From Campylobacter showae (GTDB lineage: Bacteria; Campylobacterota; Campylobacteria; Campylobacterales; Campylobacteraceae), in assembly GCF_900573985.1 (NCBI RefSeq), contig NZ_UWOK01000001.1, positions 434,001 through 498,000 of the forward strand: a DNA stretch of 64,000 nt, in the 5' to 3' direction. The position numbers and the translations under genes were made by a program. Below are positions 19,425 through 28,112 of the stretch, in pieces (the first letter of the stretch is position 1; each line of letters starts with the position of its first letter). The notes below the pieces were generated by a model. The model worked only from the letters and a program-made list of their open reading frames with translations, searched no databases and was not told where the DNA came from.

Positions 19425-19448
19425 ATTATACAATCGTTTTGCTATAAT
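19425..19448. promoter_or_regulatory. Divergent -10 elements for dnaG (minus) and the TPR gene (plus)
   Basis: ATTATA at 19425-19430 is TATAAT on minus, only 8 bp before the dnaG ATG. TATAAT at 19443-19448 on plus serves the TPR gene. The two -10 boxes are 12 bp apart, so polymerase can probably use only one direction at a time. Confidence 0.55.
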
Positions 19449-19480
19449 CGGCGTTAAATTTGACTTTAGAAAGCGGCATT

Positions 19481-20506
19481 TTGGATATATTTTTTATCGA
19501 ATTTAGAGACCCGATTTTCGGTCTCGTGGTGCTAGTCGCCGCGGTGCTCGTGATCGCCGTTTTTAGCTACGCATGGGGCGTTTTTAAGAGCAAGGACGAA
19601 AAGGCGGAGATCGCGGGATTTTTGAAAAAATTCGGCAAATCTCAAGGCCTGAGCGACGAAAACAAGCAGCTTTTGATAAACTCGGGCGCAGATACGGCTA
19701 CGATGTGCTTTTTGGCGGGGACGTTTTCAAAAAGCGGGTATTTTGAAAAGGCTATCAACGTCTATGCCGTGGCTTTGGAGCGGGCTAAAAACCGAGCTGC
19801 AAAGGAGCAAATTTTCACCGATCTTGGGCAGACTTATTTTAAGGCGGGCTTTTTGGAGCGCGCAAAAAGCGTCTTTTTAGAGGCGCTAAAAATCTCTCCG
19901 CGAAATCAAATCGCGCTAAAATCTCTAACGATAATTTTCGAAAAACTAAAAGACTATGAGGGCGCATTGCAGGCCCTGGATGCTTTGCAGGAGCTTGGCA
20001 GCGACGTGAGAGCGCAAACGGCGTATATCAAAGCGCTGCAAATTTTAGCGGATAAAAGCAAGGACGAAGCCGCTAAGATCGGCGAAATTTTAGCGCTAAA
20101 GGATGAATTTGCGCTCGTACGGCGTATGGCGATGGAGGGGTTAAATTTAGACGGTTTGGGGTTTAAGGATTTTAGCGATTTCCCGCCGCTAGGGGACGTT
20201 TTGGATTTGGTTTATTATCAAAACACGCCCGTAAATTTAGCCGACCCCGAGTATAAGAGCCTGTTTTTCATCAAAGGCATGAGCGACGAGGACGGCGCAC
20301 CGCTGGGCTTTGAGCTAGAGGTTTTAAAGAAGCTAAGGGCGGCAAACTACGACAAGGCCGCGCTTAGCTTTAACTACGTTTGCAAGAGCTGCAAAAACGC
20401 CTTTCCGATGCATTTTTACCGCTGTCCGATGTGTAGCGAACTAGGCAGCGTGCAAATTTTGCCTCACATCACGGAAAAATCCGATGAAAACAGTATGCCT
20501 TTTTAG
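19481..20506 (+). CDS. Membrane-anchored TPR protein with C-terminal zinc ribbon (LapB/YciM-like)
   Basis: One N-terminal membrane helix (LVVLVAAVLVIAVFSYAWGV), then several tetratricopeptide repeats (for example YFEKAINVYAVALERA and FLERAKSVFLEALKISP), and a rubredoxin-like zinc site at the end (CKSCKNAFPMHFYRCPMCSE). This architecture matches LapB/YciM, which controls lipopolysaccharide assembly in E. coli; whether it has that job here is inference. I take TTG at 19481 as the start because the promoter -10 at 19443 leaves a 26-nt leader; TTG at 19460 (seven residues more) would sit almost on the transcript start. The 3' end overlaps rnhA by 23 bp. Confidence 0.75.
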   Translation: MDIFFIEFRDPIFGLVVLVAAVLVIAVFSYAWGVFKSKDEKAEIAGFLKKFGKSQGLSDENKQLLINSGADTATMCFLAGTFSKSGYFEKAINVYAVALERAKNRAAKEQIFTDLGQTYFKAGFLERAKSVFLEALKISPRNQIALKSLTIIFEKLKDYEGALQALDALQELGSDVRAQTAYIKALQILADKSKDEAAKIGEILALKDEFALVRRMAMEGLNLDGLGFKDFSDFPPLGDVLDLVYYQNTPVNLADPEYKSLFFIKGMSDEDGAPLGFELEVLKKLRAANYDKAALSFNYVCKSCKNAFPMHFYRCPMCSELGSVQILPHITEKSDENSMPF

Positions 20507-20921
20507 CGACGGCTCGTGTCTGGATAACCCTGGGCCTGGCGGCTGGGCGTACATCCTAGAGTACGGCGAGCACAAAAAAACGGCAAGCGGCGGCGAGGCG
20601 CACACGACGAATAATCAAATGGAACTACGAGCGGCGATCGAGGGGCTAAAAGCGCTAAAGCAGCCCTGCCGCGTGAAGCTCTACACCGATAGCTCATACG
20701 TCGCAAACGCCGTAAATGCGTGGCTAGAGGGCTGGGTAAAGAAAAGCTTTAAAAACGTAAAAAACGTCCCACTGTGGCAGGAATATATAAGCGCAAGCGA
20801 GCCGCACGAGGTCGAGGCGATCTGGGTCAAAGGCCACGCCGGACACCCGCAAAACGAGCTTTGCGACGAGATGGCGCGCGAACAAGCCGTAAAGATCAAA
20901 AATAGCTTAAAAGGCGAATAA
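20484..20921 (+). CDS. rnhA: Ribonuclease HI
   Basis: Removes RNA from RNA-DNA hybrids. Catalytic signature residues are visible: Asp9 in FSDGSCLDNPGPGGW, the glutamate in NQMELRAAIEGL (about 48), Asp in YTDSSYV (about 70) and the late His/Asp segment (VKGHAGHPQNELCDEMA). Length 145 residues is standard. It overlaps the gene before it by 23 bp and shares its last base with the rnc start, forming the run TPR-rnhA-rnc-aroC. Confidence 0.96.
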   Translation: MKTVCLFSDGSCLDNPGPGGWAYILEYGEHKKTASGGEAHTTNNQMELRAAIEGLKALKQPCRVKLYTDSSYVANAVNAWLEGWVKKSFKNVKNVPLWQEYISASEPHEVEAIWVKGHAGHPQNELCDEMAREQAVKIKNSLKGE

Positions 20922-21589
20922 TGCGAAATTTGGAAGAGAAATTAGGATATAAATTTAAAGACGAAAAGCTGCTAAAAACCGCGCTCACGCACAAAAGCGT
21001 AAAAGGCGGCGCAAACAACGAGAGGCTCGAGTTTCTGGGCGATGCGGTGATGGATCTGGTGATCGGGGATTATCTTTTTCACAAATTTTCGCGCCTAAGC
21101 GAAGGCGATCTAAGCAAACTGCGCGCCGCGCTCGTAAATGAAAAAAGCTTTGCCGAGCTGGCCAAATATCTAAATTTGGGTCAGCTCATCAATATCTCGC
21201 CCGCCGAGGAGCACAACGGCGGACGGGCAAAAGCCTCGATCTTATCGGACGCATTTGAGGCACTGATGGGCGCGATCTACCTAGAAAGCGGCTTTGACGC
21301 CGTGCGCGCAGCTAGCCTAAAAGCCTTTGAGAGATGCTACCCCGATATAAATTTCGACCGCATGGTAAAAGACTACAAAACCGCGCTGCAAGAGCTCACT
21401 CAAGCGCGCTTCGCCGAGATACCAAAATACGTGCTAGTGGGCTCAAAAGGGCCAGATCACAAGAAGGAATTTGAGATCGCGCTTATGCTAAACGAGCGCG
21501 AGATCTCGCGAGCCGCAGGCAAGAGCAAAAAAGAAGCCGAGCAAAAAGCAGCCAAAACCGCGCTTGAGATTTTGGGAGAGGGCAAGTGA
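20921..21589 (+). CDS. rnc: Ribonuclease III
   Basis: Cuts double-stranded RNA, processing rRNA and antisense duplexes. The nuclease signature NERLEFLGDAVMDLVIGDYL lies at about 33-52; the second acidic pair is in LSDAFEALMGAIYLESG. A double-stranded RNA-binding domain closes the protein (YKTALQELTQARF ... SKKEAEQKAAKTALEIL). Length 222 residues. The start ATG overlaps the rnhA stop (TAATG), and the stop overlaps aroC by 4 bp. Confidence 0.97.
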   Translation: MRNLEEKLGYKFKDEKLLKTALTHKSVKGGANNERLEFLGDAVMDLVIGDYLFHKFSRLSEGDLSKLRAALVNEKSFAELAKYLNLGQLINISPAEEHNGGRAKASILSDAFEALMGAIYLESGFDAVRAASLKAFERCYPDINFDRMVKDYKTALQELTQARFAEIPKYVLVGSKGPDHKKEFEIALMLNEREISRAAGKSKKEAEQKAAKTALEILGEGK

Positions 21590-22794
21590 ACACCTTTGGA
21601 CGCAAACTAACGCTAACGACGTTTGGCGAGAGTCACGGAGTGGCGATCGGCGGCGTGCTAGACGGTTTTCCCGCAGGCGTGCGTATCGATTTAATTTTTA
21701 TCCAAAGCGAGCTTGACAAACGAAGGCCGGGCGGCTCGAAATTTGCCACGGCCAGGAGCGAAGGCGACCGAGTGGAGATTTTAAGCGGCGTGTTTGAAGG
21801 CGTCAGCACGGGCACTCCGATCGGCTTTATCATCCGAAACGAAAATCAAAAATCGGGCGATTATGAAAATTTGCGCGAGCTCTTTCGACCAGGGCACGCA
21901 GACTACGCCTACTACCGAAAATACGGCATCCGCGACCACCGAGGCGGCGGACGTAGCTCGGCTAGAGAGACGGCCGTGCGTGTGGCGGGCGGTGCGATAG
22001 CTCAAATTTTGCTGGGCGAATTTGGCGTCAGCGTACAAAGCGGCGTGGCTAGCGTGGGCGAAATTTCGTGCGGCGAGCGGTTAGACTTTGATCTCGCGGC
22101 GCGCTCGGAGATATTTTCGCTGGGTAACGAAGAGGCGATGAAAGAGGAAATCCTAAAAGCCAAGCAGGAACACGACAGCGTCGGAGCTAGCGTCATCACG
22201 GTTATCCGCGGCGCGCCGGCCGGGCTTGGCGAGGGGCTATACTATAAATTTGATGCAGCCATCGCGGCTGCGATGATGGGCATAAACGGCGTCAAAGCCG
22301 TAGAGATCGGCGAGGGTGTAAACGCAAGCAAGATGCACGGCAGCGAAAATAACGACTCGATGAGTGCGGCGTATGCGCGCGTAAATTTGACCGACTCGGC
22401 TCTAGGCGGCTCGGGTGAGCTATCAAATTTAAACGGCAGCAAATTTGACGAATGCAAAAGCGAGGCGGACGGCGCGGCTTGCTGCGGCTCAAATTCGGAC
22501 GAAAAATTCGGATTCGCCTCAAATCACGCGGGCGGAACGCTGGGCGGCATGACGAGCGGACAAGAAGTCGTGATAAAGACGCATTTTAAGCCGACTCCGT
22601 CGATATTTTTATCTCAGGCGACGCAAAACGTGTGCGGAGAGGATACCCTCTGCGAGCTGCGCGGGCGGCACGATCCGTGTATCGGAGTGCGCGGTAGCGT
22701 CGTAGCCACCGCGATGGCAAGGCTAGTAACGGCCGATATGCTGCTTTTAAATTTGAGCGCAAATCTAGCAAATTTAAAGAAAATTTACGGATAA
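21586..22794 (+). CDS. aroC: Chorismate synthase, with an unusual internal insertion
   Basis: Last shikimate-pathway step: 5-enolpyruvylshikimate 3-phosphate to chorismate, needing reduced FMN. Signatures: TFGESHGVAIGGVLDGFPAG (residues 11-30), RPGGSKFATARSEGD and GRSSARETAVRVAGGAIA. At 402 residues it is longer than the usual 350-370. The excess sits just before the conserved SNHAGGTLGGM: a stretch of about 35 residues (LSNLNGSKFDECKSEADG, then AACCGSNSDEKFGF) coded by DNA with AAATTT words. The rest appears intact, so the enzyme is probably functional with a surface loop. Start is GTG overlapping rnc. Confidence 0.93.
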   Translation: MNTFGRKLTLTTFGESHGVAIGGVLDGFPAGVRIDLIFIQSELDKRRPGGSKFATARSEGDRVEILSGVFEGVSTGTPIGFIIRNENQKSGDYENLRELFRPGHADYAYYRKYGIRDHRGGGRSSARETAVRVAGGAIAQILLGEFGVSVQSGVASVGEISCGERLDFDLAARSEIFSLGNEEAMKEEILKAKQEHDSVGASVITVIRGAPAGLGEGLYYKFDAAIAAAMMGINGVKAVEIGEGVNASKMHGSENNDSMSAAYARVNLTDSALGGSGELSNLNGSKFDECKSEADGAACCGSNSDEKFGFASNHAGGTLGGMTSGQEVVIKTHFKPTPSIFLSQATQNVCGEDTLCELRGRHDPCIGVRGSVVATAMARLVTADMLLLNLSANLANLKKIYG

Positions 22795-23247
22795 CTCCAA
22801 GATAACCGCACTCCAAACAAAGTGGAGCAAAACGGACGCTGAGCGCGTAAAATTTGCGATGATTTTTGCGCACAGCAAAGATATTTGGCAAATTTATATT
22901 TACGATATAAATGGCAAGAAAAATGGCATAACGGACATCTTTGATGTAAAAAATATCTCGCACGGCGGCTTAGAAAATTTACTCGCAGGCGCCGTAAAAT
23001 ATCTAAAATTTATGCAATAAATCATAGAAAAATAGGGCACAGCGAGGGGCTAGAAGCGCGTAAATTTAGACTTTTTAATCCTAACGCCAAGCGCAAATAC
23101 GCCCTCAAAAAATCGCGACAATCAGGCTACGAAGCTCGGAAATCCATGCATTGGCACGATATTTACACGGACGAGTCTGTTTATGACGTTTACGAGGAGT
23201 TTTGTAGATCTCTAAAACATCTCCTGCGAAATAAGCCAAATTTGTAG
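22778..23247 (+). pseudogene. Decayed gene of unknown function after aroC
   Basis: Two adjoining open stretches look protein-coding but lack starts. The first (22778-23020) reads ITALQTKWSKTDAERVKFAM, IFAHSKDIWQIYIYDINGKK and NGITDIFDVKNISHGGLENL, and ends at TAA 23020; its only internal ATG is at 22859. The second, in another frame (23020-23247), reads LFNPNAKRKYALKKSRQSGY and MHWHDIYTDESVYDVYEEFC, ending at TAG 23247. The composition is protein-like with no AAATTT filler character. I take it as one or two genes that lost the start and the frame. No family recognised. Confidence 0.5.
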
Positions 23248-23503
23248 TTTTACGCTACGTCGAACGAGAGCTGTCCTAGGGATCAGAAGTATGCGTAAAT
23301 ATCAAATTTACTCTTGTTTTCTTGTAAAATCAAATTTGGCAATTAGGCTGTATCGCATAATTCGGTCACTCATAAGGTCGCCGATAAAACGGCTAAATTT
23401 AAAGACATTCCAGTTTTAGTTTTTGACGTTTATGCGTAAAATTCGTATAATTTACCGTCGCGCAAATGTTCAATCTATTTTACGAAAACAAGGCTACGCA
23501 AAG

Positions 23504-24079
23504 TCAAATTTGTTCGTCAAATAGCCCGCGTTCAAAGCTTTTTACGCGAAAGCTGCGCCTTTGCAGCGGCGAGTCGCCCAGTCTTGCTACCGCGTCCAGA
23601 TGCGCTTTCGTGCCGTATCCTTTGTGTGCGGCGTATCCGTAGCCAGCATGCATGCCGTCCCACGCCGTCATCAGCGCGTCGCGGCTTACTTTGGCTAGGA
23701 TGCTTGCCGCACTCACCTGCGCGACCTTGCCGTCGGCTCCGACCATGGTTTTTACGCCCGTGCCGTAGTTTACGTTGCCGTCGTAGAGCAGCTCGCAGCC
23801 CGCAAAATGCGCCTTAAACAGCCGCAGCGCGCGTCTAAGGCACTCGCTAAGGCCCAGCTCGTCGATCTCTTTGTTTGAAAAATATACGATAAGAAATTCC
23901 GAGTTTTTTATTATCTCTTTAAACAGCTCCTCGCGCCGCTTCGCCGTTAGTTTTTTTGAGTCGTTTAGGCCCGTTATCTCGCGCTTTAGTACACATGCAG
24001 CTACCGCCAAAGGCCCTGCCAGCGCGCCGCGACCCGCTTCGTCGATACCGCAGATTTGGGCGTCAGATTTGTTTTTCAT
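23504..24079 (-). CDS. rnhB: Ribonuclease HII
   Basis: Removes single ribonucleotides and RNA from DNA duplexes. The family signature [12 protein letters not shown] gives the Asp-Glu pair near the N-terminus, and LNDSKKLT follows; a third acidic region is in [11 protein letters not shown] start it at ATG 24079 ([18 protein letters not shown]), giving 191 residues; the frame is open to a TTG at 24106 that has no ribosome site. It stands alone on minus between the decayed gene and a secreted protein. Confidence 0.93.
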   Translation of the reverse strand: MKNKSDAQICGIDEAGRGALAGPLAVAACVLKREITGLNDSKKLTAKRREELFKEIIKNSEFLIVYFSNKEIDELGLSECLRRALRLFKAHFAGCELLYDGNVNYGTGVKTMVGADGKVAQVSAASILAKVSRDALMTAWDGMHAGYGYAAHKGYGTKAHLDAVARLGDSPLQRRSFRVKSFERGLFDEQI

Positions 24080-24169
24080 CGCTACGCTTTCAAATAAATT
24101 TTGCAAAATTTAAGCTATCAAATTTTGTCTTGCATGTTTCAAGATTTCCTTTTCTGGCGGAAAATTTGC

Positions 24170-25051
24170 CTAAAACAGCCCGAAATTTTGCTTTAAATGC
24201 TCTTTGATGGGCTCAAGCGGTAGTGAGATCTCGCTATTTTTACCGCCGGCCGTGCCATCATAAAAGGTAATGCCGCTTGGCGAGAGCGTAAAATTTTCGC
24301 TCGGCGTTATCTTTTCTTTTGCGAAAATCGCGGTCAAATTTGCGTCGTTTAGATCCTTAAAAACGTCGCTTAAATTTACCTTTTTTAGGTTTTTGAGCCA
24401 GACGGTTTTGCAGACTTTTCCGCTTGCGCCTAGTTCGCAGACGCTTCTTATTTTGCCGTTTTGATACTCGAGGTTATTTAGCACATTTGCGGCGCTGTTT
24501 GAGGAGTCTTTGAGCCATGCCGACTTAAAATTTTCAAGCTTTGCGGCGAGAGATTTTTTGTTATTTTGAGCAAATTTAGGCGAGTAAAAGTCACTCACTA
24601 CAGCTTCAAATCGCGCTCCGTCTCGCCCGATCTCTTGCAGCCCAAGCGTGGTAAAATCATAGCTTGCAACCTGTTTTAGCACGGCCTTTCGCGCCTTGCC
24701 TCTGATCGCTAGTTTGCCCGTTAGTTCGCCGTTATCCGCTTTCACGCTTAGATTTAGCCACTCGGTGACCGCATTTACGGCAGTTATATCGGCGCCCGAT
24801 TTTTCGATGCTGCCCTTACTAAAGTCGTATCTAGCGCCCTCGAAAAAGGCGTGACCTTGAAATTTGGGCGGTAAAACGGCGCCCTTGTCGCTAAAATTTT
24901 CAAACTCAGCCTCAAGCTCGCTGATGTAGAGCTCAAATTTGCTCCCGTCTGCCTCGCCTGCAAATTTATAAATTTTGCCCTCATTTTCGTGCCTGATCTC
25001 GTAGCCTAGCGCCAAAACGCAGGCCAAAAATATCGCCGCAACCGCTCTCAT
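24170..25051 (-). CDS. Secreted protein with C-terminal DUF3298 (RsiV-like) domain
   Basis: Starts at ATG 25051 because a near-perfect ribosome site (AAAGGAG) precedes it; the longer open frame is not needed. The first 18 residues (MRAVAAIFLACVLALGYE) are a signal peptide, so the product is periplasmic or surface-bound. The C-terminal half (VNLSDVFKDLNDANLTAIFA ... FTLSPSGITFYD ... EISLPLEPIKEHLKQNFG) matches the DUF3298 pattern seen in RsiV and deacetylase accessory regions, by eye only. Length 293 residues. It follows the ATPase gene by 11 bp on the same strand, forming a two-gene unit. Function unknown. Confidence 0.65.
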   Translation of the reverse strand: MRAVAAIFLACVLALGYEIRHENEGKIYKFAGEADGSKFELYISELEAEFENFSDKGAVLPPKFQGHAFFEGARYDFSKGSIEKSGADITAVNAVTEWLNLSVKADNGELTGKLAIRGKARKAVLKQVASYDFTTLGLQEIGRDGARFEAVVSDFYSPKFAQNNKKSLAAKLENFKSAWLKDSSNSAANVLNNLEYQNGKIRSVCELGASGKVCKTVWLKNLKKVNLSDVFKDLNDANLTAIFAKEKITPSENFTLSPSGITFYDGTAGGKNSEISLPLEPIKEHLKQNFGLF

Positions 25052-25062
25052 AACCGCTCCTT

Positions 25063-26157
25063 TTATATGCCTAGCGCCCAGCGCGAAAACGGTGCGACCT
25101 CGCATTTTATGCCCTCTACGCTCATCTCGCCCGAGTTTGCCACGCTGATTGCTTGTAGCCTATTTATACCTAAATTTTTTAAATTTGCGTGCAGTTTTTT
25201 AAATTTTAAAAAGACCAAATCCGCATCGCTAAACGGCGAGCAAATGATAGCAAGTTTCCTTTTTGGCAGGAAAAAATCAAGCTCTTTTGTATAAAAAATC
25301 CGCTCGTTAAATTTGGCTAGCTCGCAAAAAACCGTGTTGTTAAAATTTTTAGCGAAGTCCTTTTTTAGGCTCAGCGCGCTTTTAAACGCAAAGTCGCTAA
25401 AATAAAGCCTTTTTGCGGCGTTTGGTTCGTTAAATTTCTCTACTAGGCTAACCGCGCTCATGTTTTCTAGCTCGCTAAGCGCGCCGTAAACGCTATCTTT
25501 TGAGATTTTTCGGGCGGATTTTAATGTGCTAAAAATCTCAAAAACGCTCACGTTTTGCGCCTGAGCTTTCGCACACTCTCTTAGCACTGCTATTTGCGTG
25601 GCGGATAGCGACGATTTTAGCGCGGTTTGCAGATTTGCTGCGACGTTTTCGGCATCGCAAAAGGCTGATGCCGGACTCCTGCCGTGAAGTAAAAAGTGGC
25701 TAAAAAGCGTCTGGGGATCGATCTTTTTTGAAAAAAAAGCGATAAATTCCTCGTAGTCTAAAAAATCCAAATTTAGCTCGCTAAAGCCGCTCAAATTTGC
25801 ATCTTTAAGCCGCGAAGCGACGATAAAATTTGATAAATTTAGCTCCAAAACCGGCTCAAATTTATCCTGAAATCTCTGCTCGAAATCATCGATCGCTAGA
25901 ATTTTTATCTGCGGATTTTGGCGTAAAAACTCGGGCAAATTTGACAAAATCTCATCCGCATCTATGCGAAGATCGCCTAAATTTACATACAAAAACTCTT
26001 TGCTCTCAAATGCCGACAAAAAGCCAGCGATTAGAGATGTTTTGCCGCTTCCTATACCGCCTTTTATCAGTGTTTTTGGTGCCGTGATTTCAAATTTTCT
26101 ATTTATAAATTTGATATTTTTTGGCGGGGTTTGGTAGAGCGCGTTTAGAGTTTGCAT
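25063..26157 (-). CDS. AAA-type ATPase of unknown role
   Basis: A Walker A motif (GGIGSGKTS, about residues 33-41) and a Walker B-like strand (IKILAIDDFEQRF, about 84-96) mark a P-loop ATPase. The later part (SVFEIFSTLKSARKISKDSVYGALSELENM) resembles the winged-helix end of archaeal-type ATPases (DUF234-like group). Length 364 residues. Nothing else identifies a substrate. The start at 26157 is ATG with a weak ribosome site. The next gene on minus encodes a secreted protein, so the pair might act together, but that is only context. Confidence 0.6.
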   Translation of the reverse strand: MQTLNALYQTPPKNIKFINRKFEITAPKTLIKGGIGSGKTSLIAGFLSAFESKEFLYVNLGDLRIDADEILSNLPEFLRQNPQIKILAIDDFEQRFQDKFEPVLELNLSNFIVASRLKDANLSGFSELNLDFLDYEEFIAFFSKKIDPQTLFSHFLLHGRSPASAFCDAENVAANLQTALKSSLSATQIAVLRECAKAQAQNVSVFEIFSTLKSARKISKDSVYGALSELENMSAVSLVEKFNEPNAAKRLYFSDFAFKSALSLKKDFAKNFNNTVFCELAKFNERIFYTKELDFFLPKRKLAIICSPFSDADLVFLKFKKLHANLKNLGINRLQAISVANSGEMSVEGIKCEVAPFSRWALGI

Positions 26158-26259
26158 TTTTAGCCTTTAAAATTTGGAAAATTATAGCGAAGTTTCCTTG
26201 TAAAGAGGAAGCTAATTAAAATTTGACGCCAAAAAACAAGGGTAAATTTAACGATTTTA

Positions 26260-26287
26260 AAAAAAAAAAAAGGGGGGGGGGTAGAAT
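26260..26287 (+). promoter_or_regulatory. Poly-A/poly-G tract against a -10 box (candidate phase-variable promoter)
   Basis: A run of 12 A (26260-26271) is followed directly by 10 G (26272-26281) and then TAGAAT (26282-26287), a good -10 element 32 bp before the ATG at 26319. The G run sits in the -35/-10 spacer, so slippage would change promoter spacing. Confidence 0.6.
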
Positions 26288-26318
26288 GCGTTAAATTTTT
26301 ATTTGAAAGGTGGATATT

Positions 26319-26965
26319 ATGAAAAAAATTACGGTTTTTGGTCTGATGTTAATAAGCGCTTTGGCGATAGACAATCCGATGGCAGATATACTAAAGGACT
26401 ATGAAAACAAGTGTAATGCCGGAGACGAGATGGCGTGCGGCGTGGCGGGCGGAGTTTATGATTTTGCCTTTGAGGCGTACGGGGTAAAGCAAGACTACGG
26501 CAAGGCGATGAAATTTTATAAAAAGGGCTGCGATAATGGAAACTACAGGTCGTGCAATAATCTAGGGTTTATGTACGAAAATGAAAAAGGCGTAAAACTA
26601 GACTATAAAAAGACATTTGAGTTATATACTAAGTCTTGCGACATCGGAAACGACGCGCTCGGTTGTAGAAATCTCGGATTTTTGTATATCAATAAGCATG
26701 TTTCAGGCATAAATGAGAAGCAAGCGTTTTTGGAAGGAATTGGGCGTATTAAAAAAGCTGCGACATCACGCCGGATTTTACTGCTTGCAGCTTTTTGGGC
26801 GATGTATACTTAAGAATAAATGAAAAAAACGACGCAATGAAATATTATCAAAGAGGATGTACTGCTGGGGCTACCGATAATGTTGTTCAATCTTTTGAAG
26901 AAGGCGTTAGACTTTGGCAACGAACCTGCGGAATGTACGAACTTTTAAAACAAGGCTCAAGGTGA
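26319..26965 (+). pseudogene. Sel1-repeat (cysteine-rich TPR) secreted protein, frameshifted
   Basis: ATG at 26319 follows AAAGGTGG and gives a signal peptide (MKKITVFGLMLISALAI) and Sel1 repeats of the Campylobacter/Helicobacter cysteine-rich kind (AMKFYKKGCDNGNYRSCNN, TFELYTKSCDIGNDALGCRN). The frame then falls apart and stops at 26813. In another frame the repeat pattern resumes (KSCDITPDFTACSFLGDVYL, NDAMKYYQRGCTAG) and runs to TGA 26965. One extra A in the A6 run just before GCTGCGACATC would join them as IKKSCD. So it is either a slip in a poly-A run or an old pseudogene. Such proteins often interact with peptidoglycan or host factors; role here unknown. Confidence 0.7.
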
Positions 26966-27113
26966 TTTTAAAATTTGGACATGACTTTAAACTGTCCAAA
27001 TTTATCCCAAATCAAATTTAAATATATCGCTTCAAATTTTTAGCCAAATTTACAAAAACTTCCTTATAAAAAGGAAATAATTTTATTAAATTTCATCAAA
27101 TTTGCTCAAAATA

Positions 27114-27142
27114 TTGACATTAAAAAGCCATTTGGATAAAAT
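27114..27142 (+). promoter_or_regulatory. Sigma-70 promoter of the S10 ribosomal operon
   Basis: TTGACA (27114-27119), 17 bp, TAAAAT (27137-27142), about 65 bp ahead of the rpsJ ATG. A perfect -35 box, as expected for a highly expressed operon. Confidence 0.75.
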
Positions 27143-27207
27143 CCGAGTCTCTTACACAAGTAAGAAGTGTCGTATGTTTGCGACAAGTTCTATTCAAAGG
27201 AAAGAAA

Positions 27208-27519
27208 ATGGAAAGAATCAGGCTTAAGCTTAAAGCTTATGACCATAGAGTTCTCGACCGCACAGTTGCAGCAATAGTAGAAGCTGTCAAACGAACGGGC
27301 GCCGACGTCAGAGGTCCGGTGCCGATGCCTACGAAGATCAAACGCTACACGGTCTTAAAATCACCACACATCAACAAAGACTCACGCGAGCAGTTTGAAA
27401 TGAGAATTCACGCTAGAATGCTAGATATCGTAGCGGCTACGCCCGATACCGTCGACTCGCTAACAAAGCTTGACTTAGCCCCTGAGGTTAACGTCGAAGT
27501 CCGCGCGATGGGCAAATAA
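27208..27519 (+). CDS. rpsJ: 30S ribosomal protein S10
   Basis: Head protein of the small subunit; also the NusG partner in transcription-translation coupling and NusE in antitermination. The sequence [20 protein letters not shown] and [19 protein letters not shown] are textbook S10. I start at ATG 27208 (103 residues, normal), which follows AAAGGAAAG; the open frame reaches back to TTG 27178 but those ten residues are not part of the family. First gene of the super-operon, 66 bp after the promoter. Confidence 0.98.
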   Translation: MERIRLKLKAYDHRVLDRTVAAIVEAVKRTGADVRGPVPMPTKIKRYTVLKSPHINKDSREQFEMRIHARMLDIVAATPDTVDSLTKLDLAPEVNVEVRAMGK

Positions 27520-27533
27520 AGGCGAGGTGAAAG

Positions 27534-28112
27534 ATGGAATATATCGTAGAAAAAATAGGCATGAGCAGAACGGTAAACAACCCAAGCATCCCCGTTACGC
27601 TTCTAAAGGTCGTAAACGCTAAAGTTTGCGAAGTGAGCGAATGCGGCAGCGCGATAGTAGCTTATGCTAAAGGTAAAGCAAAAAATAAAGCCATAGAGGG
27701 TCAGCAAAAAAAATATAGCCTAACAGCGGAATTTAATAAATTCGCAACTCTACAAGTCGCCAATAAAGAGGCGGGCGATCTTGATTTTAGTCCGCTTAGC
27801 TCGGCTAAAATTTTAAAAGTTAGCTTCAGCTCAAAAGGTAAAGGCTATCAAGGCGTCGTGAAAAGACACGGCTTTGGCGGCGGTCCGAAAAGCCACGGTT
27901 CTCGCTTCCACAAAAGACACGGCTCTATCGGTAACCGCGAGTGGCCGGGACGCGTTCAGCCTGGTATGAAGATGGCCGGACACACCGGAAACGAAAAAGT
28001 TACCGTTAAAAACGAGATCGTAAGCTTTGACGCCGAAAACGGAATTTTGGTTTTAAAAGGCAGCGTCGCTGGCTATAACGGCGCAATGGGCAGAATAAGG
28101 ATAGTAAAATGA
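27534..28112 (+). CDS. rplC: 50S ribosomal protein L3
   Basis: Early assembly protein near the peptidyl transferase centre. Recognised by the long loop [20 protein letters not shown] and the [14 protein letters not shown] end segment. 192 residues, a little shorter than E. coli L3 because the N-terminal half is compact. Ribosome site AGGTG before ATG 27534. Overlaps rplD by 4 bp (ATGA). Confidence 0.98.
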   Translation: MEYIVEKIGMSRTVNNPSIPVTLLKVVNAKVCEVSECGSAIVAYAKGKAKNKAIEGQQKKYSLTAEFNKFATLQVANKEAGDLDFSPLSSAKILKVSFSSKGKGYQGVVKRHGFGGGPKSHGSRFHKRHGSIGNREWPGRVQPGMKMAGHTGNEKVTVKNEIVSFDAENGILVLKGSVAGYNGAMGRIRIVK

